64,000 nucleotides of DNA from Pogostemon cablin (GCA_023678885.1 CM043002.1:328022-392021); one strand, 5' to 3'. Shown: positions 47,101 through 58,945, counted from the stretch's first letter. Translations and numbers: made by a program. The notes: generated by a model not told the origin, from the letters alone.

Positions 47101-48143
47101 AGTTGTGTATACATCAAGGAAGAAAACAACTGTTATACATACTTACTACTCTATGTGGATGATATCTTGATTGCTTACAAGAGCTCTCAAGGCATTGATG
47201 TAGTAAAGGAATTACTCAAATTAGAGTTTGAGATGAAGGATCTTGGTGAAGCCAAGATGATACTAGGTATGGAAATAAGCAGAGACAGATTAGCTGGAAT
47301 ACTTGTGTTGAAACAACAGTCTTATCTGATTAAAGTACTCAAAAGGTATAATATGGATCAGTGCAAACCTGTTACAACACCTGTTAAGAAAAGATTAAGT
47401 CTGTCTCTACTTAGTGGAGCTAAAACAGACAAAAAAGTAGCTGAAATGAGTAGAATTCCATATGCAAGTTCAGTGGGCAGTCTCATGTATGCTATGGTTT
47501 GTAGTAGGCCTGATCTTGCTTATGTAATGAGCTTGATTAGTAGATTCTTAAGTTGTCCAGGTAAACAACATTGGGAGGCAGTCAAATGGGCATTAAGATA
47601 TGTCAAGGGAACTGAACAACTTGGTCTAAAATTTCAGAAGAAGGAAGCCAAATCAGAAGCTATCATTGGATATGTTGATGCTGATTTTGCAGCAAACTTA
47701 GATTCAAGGAAGTCTCTTATAGGATATGTGTTTAATATGTATGGAACATCAGTAAGCTGGAAGGCTAGCCATCAGTCTGTGGTGGCATTATCAACTAAAG
47801 AAGCTGAATTCATTGCTTTGACAGAAGCAATTAAGGAAGGAATATGGCTTGTTGGTTTGCTGAAGGAATTAGGAGAATACTAGGATGCTGTAGTGGTATA
47901 TTGTGACAATCAAAGTGCAATACACTTGGCTAAGCATCAGGGATATCATGAGAGGACCAACATATTGATGTCAAGCTATATTTTGTAAGGGATATGGTAG
48001 ATAGTGGATCTGTTGAAGTGAGGAAGATTGATAAATCTGTAAATCCAGCAGATGGACTTACTAAAGCTTTGCCAGCAACCAAGTTTGAGCTGTGCAAGAC
48101 TTTAGTTGGTGTGGTTTCAAAGTTAGAGGTTGCTGCTCCTTAA
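44150..48143 (+). pseudogene. Gag-Pol of the second copia element, all domains, several lesions
   Basis: Gag starts at MNTTRFDVEKLSEKSDFNLW (44151). A frameshift lies at about 44390-44440 and a TAA at 44701-44703. The zinc knuckle CYFCHEPGHFKKQC is intact. Protease has VLDSGCTFHMT. TAG codons follow at 45421-45423 and 45460-45462, just before HGRLGHVSERGMQ. Integrase has YLRTDNGLEF and TPQQNGIAERMNQT. Reverse transcriptase has a TAG at 46891-46893 (LH*MDVTTAFLHG) and an intact YVDDILIA. RNase H has YVDADFA, STKEAEFIAL and CDNQSAIHLAKH, with TAG at 47881-47883 and a one-base loss near 47966. Apart from the two frameshifts, everything from 44452 to about 47960 is in one frame, so the element was lost recently. 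Confidence 0.94.
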
Positions 48144-48202
48144 AAGCAGCAAGATGAGGAGGAGAATTCAAGTTTGATCATGCATACATCTATGGTGGAG
48201 AT

Positions 48203-48778
48203 TGATTACAATAGATGCATGCATGAGGGAGTTTCACATGTTGTTCATTGACAACTGAATAACAATCATAACATATTACATGCAAGCTGGAAGCAAGCTA
48301 GACAGTTGAAACAAGCCAACAAACTCCAACTGCCAAAAACTGTCATCTGGTACAGTGTGTGTGCAGCAAACTTTGGAGCGGTTTTTGAGCAGGTTGTTGA
48401 GCTACTTGGAACCGGCTAGATAGCTGCATCTCAACTACTAAGTGAGGGCTATCTAGTGGAGGTTTAACCGGATCAATATGTTAAGGGGGTATCAAGATAT
48501 AAGGGCTCAAAGTAGCTTGATCACAATAATTTTGCATTTGAGTGTTTACAGTTTCTGTTGCTTCGTTTTCATTCTTCTTGTTACAGATTGAGATCAATCC
48601 AATCTGGTGTGTAAGCATTGAATAATAATAAGAGTTCTTCTCCTCAAAGTGGATGTAGGTTATTCAAAACCGAACCACTATACATCTTTGTGCAAGATTA
48701 CATTTCATTTCAAATTTATCATTTTATGTGTTTTGATTCTTAAGTGTTTGTGAGGTTTTGTGTGTGTTCTTCACATCA
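48203..48778 (+). repeat. 3' LTR of the second copia element
   Basis: 576 bp. It lacks a 6-bp block present in the 5' LTR near 43560. Confidence 0.94.
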
Positions 48779-48783
48779 GTATG

Positions 48784-49424
48784 TTTAGTAGTTCTCTGGG
48801 TTGGCCTTGACAGAGGGCCTTCTTAGGAATGAGGTCCTTTATGTTCGGCCTCTTATGTATTTTTGGCATATAATACTCGATGCTTGTTGGGCCCGTTTTC
48901 GTCATCGTACTTGGGCTTGGGCCATTAAAAGAGGTGGGATATAACACCTATAACCGTGCCTTCATTTTAGTTTTTTTTTTATTAGTATTCCTTTTGTATT
49001 TTCGATTAATCTTGATATTCGTCCTCCTCAGTTGAGGATGATGATAGTCGTTGCAAAAATTGTAGACAATTTTTTTTTTTAAATGGTTATGGGCTTTTCA
49101 TTCTTTCTCTGGCCACAGCAACAATGAATTTGATTATTTGTTTACAATAAAGTCTAAAATTTAGTAGCTTCTTTCTTTTTTCTCCTTTTTTTTCTTTATT
49201 TTGGTTTAGTCAATTTTTTTTATAAGATTTTTATACTCAACAATTCCTCGTGTTTTTCAACTCACTGCTTTACAATTAACTTTTTTCTAAAGCAATTAAC
49301 GATGGAGCAGGAGCCAAGCAATATAATCATTTGTGTGATGTAGCAATATAAACATTCAAATATGGGCAGTTGGAATAATAGTTGTTGATACTTGTAACTC
49401 TACCTAACTTCACAATATACCGTA
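48784..49424. other. Intergenic DNA
   Basis: No gene is seen. This is the right flank of the second copia insertion, T-rich in its second half. Confidence 0.6.
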
Positions 49425-49673
49425 CTCCTCCATCCCAAACATATTGACACACTTTTCTTTTTGGGTTGTCCCATAGAAATTGACATATTTCCTTTTTAAG
49501 GATATGAGACCCACACAAAAACAATTTATTTATTTACATGGACCCATCACACTCACCACTAATACAACTACCCACTACACATTAAATATTGGAGTATTTC
49601 TCTCACTTTACTTTACATTACATCCTTAATCTCCGTACCAAAAAATGTGTAAATTGTTATGGGACGGAGGAAG
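49425..49673. mobile_element. Stowaway-type MITE (249 bp)
   Basis: Inverted ends CTCCTCCATCCCAAACATA and, on the minus strand, CTTCCTCCGTCCCATAACA, flanked by TA on both sides (49423-49424 and 49674-49675). Non-coding. Confidence 0.9.
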
Positions 49674-50038
49674 TAGCTTTTCAACTCCTAATTAAAACCA
49701 CTGGATTTCTACTTTTTTATTTTATTTTATTTTTTTATTTTAAATTCCCAGTGCAGGAAGGACAGTTGTAATACTCAATTTTGTTTTTTTAAATATTTTA
49801 TCTTATTTCACAATTATCATATTCAAGTTGAGCTTGTATTCAGTTATTCAATTTTGTTTTTCAAAACTTCACAATTACTACTATATTCGAGCTTGTATAA
49901 AATAGGTTATAAATCATGCATAGGTAAAGTAATAAGGTGTGGAAGGAACCAAGTTATTAAAATTATAAAAGAAAATCAAGTTTATTCTGAGAGGTATTAA
50001 AGTATATTGTTGTATAAGTATTTTATCGATAATTAAAA

Positions 50039-50517
50039 GGAAGGATTACTACTAGGTACACAAAAAAACTCTTAATTACTATGAGATACAAATATACAAA
50101 ACTATTACTACTAACTATAAAAATATATAGTGATATTCCAATATTACCCCTACAATGTGCTGCACATAAATATTGTGTGCAGCAAAGTGTGTGCAGTAAA
50201 AAAAAGGTGTGTGCAGCAAAAAAGTGTGGTGGTCAGGCGAAGCTCCGGCGGCGGCGGTACGGAATTTTCCGGCGACCGGCCGCCGGCGGCAGTTTTCCGG
50301 TGCGGCCGTTTTCCGGCGATCGGCTTCCGGTGGTCCGGCAGTGGCGGTGGTGGTCCGGCGGTGGGTGGGGGTTAGGGTTTATGGTTTAAAAGTGTATGAG
50401 TTTAGGGTTATAATTGGTATTTTACTTTAATATTTTATATTAAATAATAATTATTTTAAATTAATGTATCTAGTAGTAATTAGAGATACAAAGTGTGTAC
50501 TTATTAGTAATTAATCC
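50039..50517. mobile_element. Small MULE-like element (479 bp) with a GC-rich core
   Basis: It is flanked by a perfect 9-bp duplication TAATTAAAA (50030-50038 and 50518-50526). Ends match as inverted repeats (GGAAGGATTACTACTAGG and GGATTAATTACTAATAAG). The core 50220-50390 is dominated by ccggcgg/ttttccgg words, very unlike the AT-rich surroundings. The Arg/Gly/Ala-rich ORFs across it are low-complexity and not called. Confidence 0.8.
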
Positions 50518-50667
50518 TAATTAAAATATATTTTTCTAAAATATGATAAATGATGCAATAAAATATGATTTTAATTTATATAATAAGATTAACTACAAAC
50601 ATGCTTTTAACTACCAATAATTATATTTAATCTATATTATAAGCATATTTTAATAATTTGTCGACTC

Positions 50668-50817
50668 TCTCATATATACTCATTTCACAAGAAAATACCT
50701 CAAAATGTAATTACAAAGAATTCTCTAAAACTTTAAACTTTGTTGTCTCATATATACTCATTTCACAAGAAAATACCTCAAAATATAATTATAAAGAATT
50801 CTCTAAAACTTTAAAGC
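50668..50817. repeat. 78-bp tandem duplication
   Basis: Bases 50668-50745 are repeated at 50746-50817 with only three or four changes. Confidence 0.93.
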
Positions 50818-50985
50818 TTGCTTGCTTGTTTATTTGTTTTTTTTTTTTGGATTTTGAGTTATATTTGTTAAATTTATGTCATATTTTAATGTTTAAAAGA
50901 TTAGAATTAATCCGTTTAAGAGAATATTAATTGATGTGAGAAAATAAATAAAAATAAGAAGAAAAAAAGAGAGGGAAGTGTATTA

Positions 50986-51211
50986 CTCCCTCCATCCAAC
51001 ATTAATCTATCCGTTTATTTTTTGTGCGTAGATTAAGAAGTATTATTATTTTATGTGTAGTGAGTAGGTGTATTAGTAGGGTGTGTGTGCCCCTTATTTT
51101 AATTGCATTAGTGTGTGGGTGGATCTAATGTGTCTAAAAAGAGAAATAGATAGATTAAGAGTGGAAAACCTAAAATGATAAAATGAATAAATTGACCGTG
51201 TACGGAGGGAG
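50986..51211. mobile_element. Stowaway-type MITE (226 bp)
   Basis: Inverted ends CTCCCTCCATCCAACATTAA and, on the minus strand, CTCCCTCCGTACACGGTCAA, with flanking TA dinucleotides (50984-50985 and 51212-51213). Confidence 0.9.
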
Positions 51212-51601
51212 TACTTGAAAGGGAATATACTTTGTAAAAGACGAGTGCGGCTTTCCAATATGATAAGATGGAAGTGCGACTGATACCAAAAAAGCTATGT
51301 GCGATATGAGACCTATTCTTTGGCTTTATAAGGTGATGGATCGCGAAGAGAGAGAGTCATTGCGCGTGCAAAATTTTCGGAACCCTAGTTCCAAAATTCG
51401 CTCTCTTGCTTGTTGCGCAAGTTTTCCCTGCGGCTCTCGCCCGCAGCCTCGGCGAACATCGACAACCACCGTCCGGTGTCGCCGGATCTCTCCCAACGTT
51501 GCCGGTGCCTCTCGCCGGCGGCGGCCAACTGATCTCACCGCTCCCCACGGCGGTGAAAGAGCCTTCTCTCTTGTTTACGTGTTCCGCCTAGATTGTTTCT
51601 C

Positions 51602-53461
51602 ATGGGAAAAAAATCTAGGAGTCGAACGCCCTCAAAAGCGTTGCCGGATATGCGTGTAGGGGAGGAGACGTTCAAATCGATGAAGGATCGGGCTAAGGAT
51701 ATTGAACGGAAAAAATAATTGAAGAAAGCAGTATTGGTAGAAAACCCGCAATTGGACCGAACAGAGATGGAAGTGGAAATCATCGTCGGGTCCATGGCCC
51801 TCGTCGTGGCTGACACGCCGGTCACTCATGGCACCGGCAGTCCCACGCAAGGCCTTGTTGACTCGGCCATGGACGACACTACCCCGGTGGTGCCCATCAA
51901 GCGCAACCCAACTGTCAAGCGGAAACCCTCGGCAGAAAGGCGGCGCAGCACCACCCCGGGCACCCGACGTCTGCTGGACGTGGCTACCCCCTGCCTCTCA
52001 TTCTCGGCAGGCGGGTGGGGAGTCTCGGTAGATCGGCAGCACGCCTTGGCAGGGACAGGCGACGGAGAAAGGGTCTCGGCAGGTCGCCGAGATTGCAGGC
52101 AGCGCCGAGAACCCTCAGCAGGCGCAGGGCGATACCCGTCAGCGTAGCCCGGCATGCGCGTCCAGTTCTCCATCTCGGCAGACTGCACCGAGCGCTAGGC
52201 GAGGCTCAGACGGCGCAGGGTAGCGTGCGGGCGAGGAGGCAGGCCCTCGGCACCAAGGCGAGCAACACGATCAGCGTGCGCGCCAGTGTGATTCGGGTGA
52301 TGGTTCTTCTCCCAAGGAACCAATTGACTACACCAAGTTTGTCAATAAAAATAACATTGATCCGGATAGGAAGCTCAAATACATTACACCATGCGATGGA
52401 GTAGCCTATCTCGATCCGAAGGATGATTTTGATGCTTGAAAATACACATTGGTGGGATATTTCTCTGGACGGTTTCCGGGTATGCAGGCCCTCCAAGCCA
52501 TCTGCCGGGCATGGGGCGTTAAGTATACCATAGTCATGCATCAGTCGGGATGGATCATCTTCCGGCTTTGCTCGGAGGAGGATGTACGGAAGGTGCTGGA
52601 TGGTGCTCCCCACTCCATATGGGAACGTTATCTTATGCTCGAACGGCTGCCACGAGCCTTTCTGTTCGATGACCGGGAAATCTCCCATGTCCCGGTCTGG
52701 ATTCATCTGCCCTCGTTCCCATTGGAGTTGTGGTCGAAGAACCACATCAGTAAGGTAGCTTCACTGGTTGGTAGACCTATTATGGTGGATGATACTTCCG
52801 TTAAGGCGGACAAGGTATCGTTTGTGCGTGTACGAGTAGATATTGATGTCTCGCAGGTACTCCCAAAGGAGGTCACTTTCAACTACCGAGGGGCCAACTT
52901 TACCCAAACTGTCCTGTACGAACGCCTTCCGGCGTATTGTACTAAGTGCAGGAAATTTGGTCATCTAGTGAGTGATTGTGATGATCTTGCAAGAGGCGAT
53001 AAGGGGGAAAAATGAATGGACAAGCCTCCGGAGACCGCACGAGCTGATGACACGGTCGACGAGGAGGGATTCCAGCATGTTGGGGCTAGGAATATGAGAC
53101 CGAGGAAGAAGAGAAATCGAAATGGGAAGAAAAGGGCCGCGGGTCTTACATTATCCCAAACGCAGACGCAGAAGGTCGTGACAGGAAGATACCAAATCCT
53201 AGACGACCTTGATCCTGTTGATTGGAGGATCAACAGACGAGAGGGGAAACAGCCTGCTCGAGTGATTACTAGAAAGACTTGGGCATCCGAAATGGAGGAG
53301 GAGGACGAAGAGGCTCTTGTCCACTCGGGGCACTCCCCTCCTCCCACTATCACCCACAGGGCGGACGACACTAGGAGAGGCACTGGTATCATTATCCAGG
53401 AGTCGCAGGGAAGGGGAAATGGACCAGAACGAGGGGGGGCTCTTCCCCCATGTTCGTCAAT
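51602..53461 (+). pseudogene. LINE ORF1 (DUF4283-like, CCHC zinc knuckle), frameshifted
   Basis: It starts MGKKSRSRTPSKALPDM, with a TAA at 51716-51718. A variable Arg/Ala/Ser-rich part follows to about 52150 with frame changes, then a TGA after PKDDFDA near 52438. The conserved part YFSGRFPGMQALQAICRAWG...VPVWIHLPSFPLELWS leads to the knuckle CTKCRKFGHLVSDC at about 52940-52985. A TGA lies at 53013-53015, after which a charged tail continues in the same frame. ORF1 proteins bind the LINE RNA. The frame runs without a stop into ORF2. Confidence 0.88.
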
Positions 53462-56400
53462 GAGGTGTCTAGCATGGAACGTACGAGGGCTTGCAGCCAC
53501 TCGTACGCAGCGAGCAGCATGCAGGTTAGTTCGCAAGAATAAAGTATGCTTAGTGGGTTTTATTGAAACTAAATTGTCTGTTGATAATGTGGTGGATATT
53601 GTGGGTAGAATTGTTCCTAGTTGGAATAGTGTGAATAATTTTGATATTGTTGAGGGAGGTCGTATTGTGGTTGCGTGGGATTCCACCTTGGTTGCTGTTA
53701 GTAATGTTGTGCTCCATGAGCAATGTATTTCTGGTATGGTTCGCTGTTTGATTTCTCAACAGGAGTTCTTCATCAGTGTTGTGTACGCCCGTAATGGCGT
53801 AGTCGATAGGCGCAGGCTATGGAGTCATCTCTCTTCAGGTGTTCCCGCAGTTAACTCTCCCTGAATGATCCTTGGAGACTTTAATTGCGTTAGGAAACCT
53901 GAAGAGCGATCTGAAATTGTTCCGTCTCAACGGAACTGGTACATGATGGATTTTGAGGAGTTTTGTGTTGATAGGGGGCTGGATGATGCTAAATCCAAAG
54001 GGTGTTTTTTCACCTGGACGAATGGCAGAATCTGGAGTCGTATTGACCGAGTACTGGTGAACTCGAACTTGGACACCACCTCAGGAGTAGTGGAGTCGGA
54101 GTTTCTGCCCATGGGGCTATTTCGGATCACTGCCCTGTCCTAGTTTCCATTTTTCACGCCGAGTACTCGAAGGGGAGACCATTCAGGTATGTGAACATGT
54201 GGAAGACCAGCGAGAGATTCCTGGATACTATGCGAGAGGTGTGGGACTCGCAAGTGTGGGGTACGGCTCAGTTCAGTGTTTGTCGTAGGCTGATGTTACT
54301 CAAGCCAAAGCTACGTCAGCTTGGCAAGAGTGATTTCAGCCACATAGCTGAGAAAGCAGAGAGGGCTAGAGCGGAGCTAGACAGTTTGCAGATGGAGAGC
54401 CATGCTGATCCAGGTAATGTTGAGAAATGAGATAGGGTTAGGGAGATAGCCAAGAGGGTCGACTTCTTGTGTCACGCCGAACATCTCTTCTTCTCTCAGA
54501 TGGCTAGAGCCGATTACTTGATCAGTCAGGATAAACCCACGAAATTCTTCTACAAGAAGATCAAGTCCAATAGTGTGATGAATATCATCCCCTCCATACG
54601 TACGAAATCTGGGCATATTACCTCCCGTGAGGAAGTCGTTGGAGAGTTCCTTTCATTCTATAGAGACTTGTTGGGTACTGCAGGGGAGTGTGAGGAGATA
54701 AACGACAGTGTCTTTCAATGGGGAGCCGTGTTGAGTGATGAACAGGCGCAGCAGCTCGTGGTGCCTATCACGGAAGAAGAGGTGAAAGAAGTGGTGTGGA
54801 GAATGAACGGGGACAAGGCCCCCGGTCCGGATGGTTTCACTGCAGTTTTCTTTCGAGATGCGTGGGATGTGGTCGGGTCGGATGTTGTGGGGGCTGTCCA
54901 AGAATTCTTCCACTCTGGACAGCTACTGCGGCAGATGAACGCCACGTTTATTATACTAATCCCGAAGGGTAAGCATGACCCCACTGTCTGGGACTTTCAC
55001 CCGATTTCGTGCTGCAATGTGATCTACAAAATTATATCCCATATCATTGTGACGCGAATGACGGACCTGATGGAGGATCTGGTGGCGGAGAATCACTTTG
55101 GTTTTGTTAAGAACCGAAGAATGGGGGACTGTGAGATGCTGGCCCATGAGATAGTAAAAAATTACGGGTGGGCTAGGCATCGTCAGTACAAGAGAATGAC
55201 CATCAAAGTTGATATTAAGAAGGCGTATAATTCGGTGGACTGAGGGTTTCTGCGCGGAGTGCTTACATGTTTGAAATTTCCTCAGCGTATGATAGGATGG
55301 ATCATGGAATGTGTCACCACCACCTCATTCTCCATCCTTGTCAACGGCTCACCTGAGGGATATTTCAATAGTAAGAGAGGCTTGCATCAGGGTGATCCGT
55401 TGTCGTCCTTATTATCTGTCCTGTGCATGGATTACTTTTCCCGTCTCTTCAGGAGAATAACTGTGATGGACAATTATAAGTATCACTCTAGGCACTGTGC
55501 GAAGGTGGGAGTTACTCATCTGGCGTTTGCGGACGACTTGATTATCTTTGCTTATGGAAATCAATCTTCGGCAGAAGTTGTAGCCTGGGCACTTAATCAG
55601 TTCTCTCGTATGTCAGGTTTGGAGGTTAGTGCAGATAAGTCTCACTTGTTTATGACAGGGGTTTCGGAGGATGAGGAGCAGACTATTCCTGAGGTACTGC
55701 CTTTTCAGGAAGGCACATTTCCTGTACGTTATTTGGGAGTACCGTTACAGGGAAGCAAGCTCCGGGAGTCTGCATTTGAGCCGCTCATCACGCAGGTTAC
55801 TAATCTGATCAGGGGATGGTCCACGCATCTGCTCTCATATGCAGGCCGATTGGAACTCATCCGATCGGTTGTGTACGGGCTATTGAATTTCTGGACGTCG
55901 ATGGTGAAGATCCCCAAGGGAGTTGTGGACAGAATAGAGAGGATGATAAGGAAATTCCTTTGGGGAGCCTCAAGGGGCGCAGTTCGTTGGGAGGAGGTCA
56001 TTCTCCCTAAGGAACAGAGTGGCCTGGGACTTAGGGGACTCAACCTGCTGAACGATGCAGCTCTCTGTGGCGTGTTGTGGGATGTGCAGCAGGAGAAGAG
56101 GTCGCTTTGGATAAAATGGATTAATGCCATTTACCTGCAGTCCTCTTCGTGCTGGGATGTTGAGGTGAACTACAGCGCCTCAATCGTGTGGAAGGACATC
56201 CTCCGAGCGAGGGATAGGGTCAGAGCACGGATTGGTGGAGACATGGTTTCCACTTTAGCGTCGTGCTCTGAGATGGGAAGGCTTCACGTGGGTAAGTTGT
56301 ATCGGCTCGTCTCAGACTCCATGCCGGTACAACCTATCTACAAGAAGTTATGGAGTTCATTGGTTCCGCAGAAGCATTCGTTCATGATGTGGATCGCGGT

Positions 56401-56783
56401 AAGGAACCGCCTGCTTACCATGGACAGGTGGAGACACTATGAAGGCCAGGTTGAGTGTGCTGTACGTGGGGGCCCCCGAATCGAGAGACCATCTCTTCTT
56501 CGGGTGTCCGTTCACGAAGCATGTATGGAACCGGGTAAGGCATGAAGTGGAGTGGAGAAGACGAATTACCATGTTGAAGGCTGGCTTCAAGTGGCTTAGC
56601 AAGGACCGGCGAGTGCATGTACGGGAGAGGAGGAGGTGGACGCTTGCTCTCTATAGAAGCGTTTTCCTCATATGGAAGGCTCAGAACGAAGCACTCTTCG
56701 AGGGTGCCCGACCTTCTCTGGACGGCTTGATCAATTCCATCCTTATGCATGTAATTAGATTCGAGTACTTGTTATCTAGATAG
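53462..56783 (+). pseudogene. LINE ORF2: endonuclease / reverse transcriptase / zf-RVT, with stops
   Basis: Endonuclease: MRCLAWNVRGLAATRTQRA, IETKLS, then a TGA at 53862-53864 before MILGDFNCV (a Trp codon in related elements), and SDHCPV after a frameshift near 54110. Reverse transcriptase: DKAPGPDGF, IILIPKG, KVDIKKAYNSVD followed by TGA at 55241-55243, GLHQGDPLS, and the catalytic FADD in LAFADDLIIFA. The C-terminal zf-RVT segment (MMWIAVRNRLLTMDRW; AESRDHLFFGCPF-like) is frame-shifted near 56450. The ORF ends FEYLLSR at 56783. It is inactive as read, but every domain is recognisable. Confidence 0.93.
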
Positions 56784-57154
56784 GCATATTTTCTTTGGTT
56801 TCTCCGATTTGGAGTTGTAATTATATGTATTTGTGACTCTGGCTTTGGCCTCTCGTTTTTGAATAATTAACATAACGTTCACAGGTGATGGATCGCGAAA
56901 TTGAGGATGCTATTATGCTGACCCATTCCACTAATACGAGAAAGCGAGGCAATGTTTTTCCAACCGGAAGACCAGTCCCTGGCTTTGGAAAACTAATGGA
57001 CAACATTCTCCTTACGACAATCAAAAAGCAATGTTGGTAGGTTTACAATTAATAAGGTTTATAGCATATGAATGGTCTGTAAAATTCAAATTTGGAATGA
57101 TAGTAGTTGTAGTAGTTGTCAGTAGAGCCCTCTTTACATAATAAGTGAGCCCTC

Positions 57155-57976
57155 TGTAACAACAAATTTTGTATTTATGATAAAATAAATACAAGAGAAT
57201 CACAATAATAATCTAAAAGGATTAAACTTGATTATTTAGAAAATAATCTCTATTTATCCTCCGATTCTTCTCTCGAATCAATTTGGACTTTGACTGGTTG
57301 TGTTGACCGCGCTGATAGTGTTATCTGCGCTGACTGTGTGTGTTGAGACAGATCTTCAGTTGAAGCTTATCCGAACTCGGATTTGGGACCTTATAACGTT
57401 ACTCCAGAGGCGTCAAACCTTTATTTGGATTAAATGTGTTTATTGTGAGAAACACTCGATCTGGGGGGCTTAGCACCTTAATCCCGGGTTGTATGCTGTT
57501 CTTGGCGCGAAGAACGCTGAAGAACTTAGTGTATGAAGAACACTTGATTTAGGGGGCTTAGCACCTTGATCCCGAATCATATGCCATTCTTGATTTAAAG
57601 ATGCTTGAAGATCTGGAGGAGCGTTGCTCGTATTTCAATCTCTTCAGTGTGTTAGCGTCTTCGGGTCTATGAATGTGTGTCTGGAATGAATGGAGGAGGG
57701 ATCCTTATATTGGTGAAGGGTGAGGACGCCCCATAAATAACTCACACTCTGATTGGTTCAGGGCTGATTTGACTTGATTCTGCGGGCTTGGGCCTTTCAC
57801 TTGCTTAGGCTTTAAGTCAGACTTATTTGTCTGGATCTGGCCTAAATATCAATTATTTACTCATTTATTTTAGGAATAGATTTATTTAAATCCCTTAATA
57901 AATAAATAAATAATAATTATTGCATTAATTTGCCACATATTTTCCTTTAATAGATAATAAAATTCAAGTGCCTACA
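57155..57976 (-). repeat. 3' LTR of the gag-only element
   Basis: The longer LTR. It retains roughly 115 bp near 57770-57890 that are missing from the other copy. Confidence 0.9.
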
Positions 57977-58204
57977 AATGCCCTCTCGCATTTTGTTCAC
58001 AGACGCCTTTATGTTGAAGTGAACAAATTGCGATAATCCATTCTTAATCAACATGATTGAATTTTATTGCTTGCCTCACCAACTTGATATGAATAGCCTG
58101 AATTATGACTGAACTTAGTAGAGTGCTAAGCTGCCTACGTACCTCTTTGAAGAGGATCAAGTCATAATGTAGTTCAAAGGAACATGATTTGGTTTGGATG
58201 AGGG

Positions 58205-58945
58205 GGTGCCACACACATTTTATACTCATACAGGCCAGGAGTAACATGCAATTTATGCTCGTGCGTCATGGAGCATTGAACTTGAATTTGTTGACAGTTT
58301 ATACTTGTGTCAATGAGTCTTGAGTTTGAACTTGTAGACAGTTTATACTCGTGTCAAGGAGCCTTGTGTGGATATTTTTCACTCATGTCGAAGAGCTTTA
58401 TATGTAGAGAGTTTATTCTTTTCCCAAGGAGATTTTATTTGATGTGTAGATAGTTTATACTCATATCAAGGAGTATCGAACATGTAGAGAATTTTGTCTC
58501 TTCTCAAGGAGATATGATTTGATGTGTGGACAGTTTATACTCATATCAAGGAGTATAGTGTGAATAGTTTTCGCTCGTATCGAGGAGCCTTGAATTTGAT
58601 TTGTGTTAGATAGTTTAAGCTCGTATCAAGGAGCATGACTTGAGCCTTTTTAGATAGTTTAAGCTCGTATCAAGGAGCATGACTTGTAGATAATTTTAGC
58701 TCATATCAAGGAGCATAATGTGTAGATAGTTTTAGCTCATGTCAAGGAGCTTTATGTAGACAGTTTTCGCTCATGTCAGGGAGCGTGATGTAGACAGTTT
58801 TCGCTCATGTCAGGGAGCGTGATGTAGACAGTTTTCGCTCGTGTCAAGGAGCTTTGACTTGGGAGATTTTAGATAGTTTAAGCTCGTATCATGGAGCGTA
58901 ATGCAGACAGTTTTAGCTCGTGTCAAGGAGCTTTGTGTTTGATTT
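58205..58945. repeat. Tandem array of ~19 hairpin-forming units in place of pol
   Basis: Units of about 30-50 bp share the core gtagacagttt(t)agctcgtatcaaggagc. Most cores carry the inverted words GCTC and GAGC around a/gtatcaag, so each could form a short hairpin. Units near 58755-58850 are nearly identical while outer ones are diverged. There is no open reading frame through it. Confidence 0.88.

Larger units (their letters stand above)
43522..48778 (+). mobile_element. Ty1/copia retrotransposon, nearly full length, with stop lesions
   Basis: LTRs 43522-44103 and 48203-48778 start TGAT and end ACA(A/T)CA. The element is flanked by a 5-bp duplication GTATG (43517-43521 and 48779-48783). The sequence after the 5' LTR is ATTGGTGCCGTCTGTGGG, not the usual tRNA-Met site. 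A purine tract (atggtggaga) precedes the 3' LTR. The LTRs differ by a 6-bp deletion and roughly 22 substitutions (about 96% identical by eye). All copia domains are present. The exact lineage is not assigned. Confidence 0.95.
51348..56882 (+). mobile_element. L1-type LINE, near full length (5.5 kb)
   Basis: It is flanked by a perfect 17-bp duplication aggtgatggatcgcgaa (51331-51347 and 56883-56899). It carries ORF1 with a CCHC knuckle, then ORF2 with AP-like endonuclease, reverse transcriptase and a zf-RVT C-terminal region. The long 5' region suggests little 5' truncation. There is no clear poly(A) tail; the 3' end reads ttttgaataattaacataacg. The element is clearly GC-richer than its flanks. 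Confidence 0.95.
51267..57040 (+). pseudogene. Unidentified ~74-codon ORF split by the LINE insertion
   Basis: Reading up to the left target duplication (51267-51347: ...MCDMRPILWLYKVMDRE) and on from the right copy (56900-57040: IEDAIMLTHSTNTRKRG...TIKKQCW stop) keeps one frame if one copy of the duplication and the LINE are removed. Stops precede it upstream. I do not recognise the protein. It may be a fragment of an older transposon or gene, or chance. Confidence 0.3.

Noticed and set aside
50081..50430. Three overlapping Arg/Gly/Ala-rich ORFs
   Set aside because: They arise from ccggcg repeats in the core of a small MULE; all frames are open and none has a recognisable domain.
51826..52188. 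Minus-strand ORF rich in Pro/Arg/Ser
   Set aside because: It is the shadow of the GC-rich variable part of LINE ORF1.
58205..58945. Possible CRISPR-like or satellite array
   Set aside because: Units vary in length and lack constant repeats with unique spacers; the array lies inside an LTR element of a plant genome.
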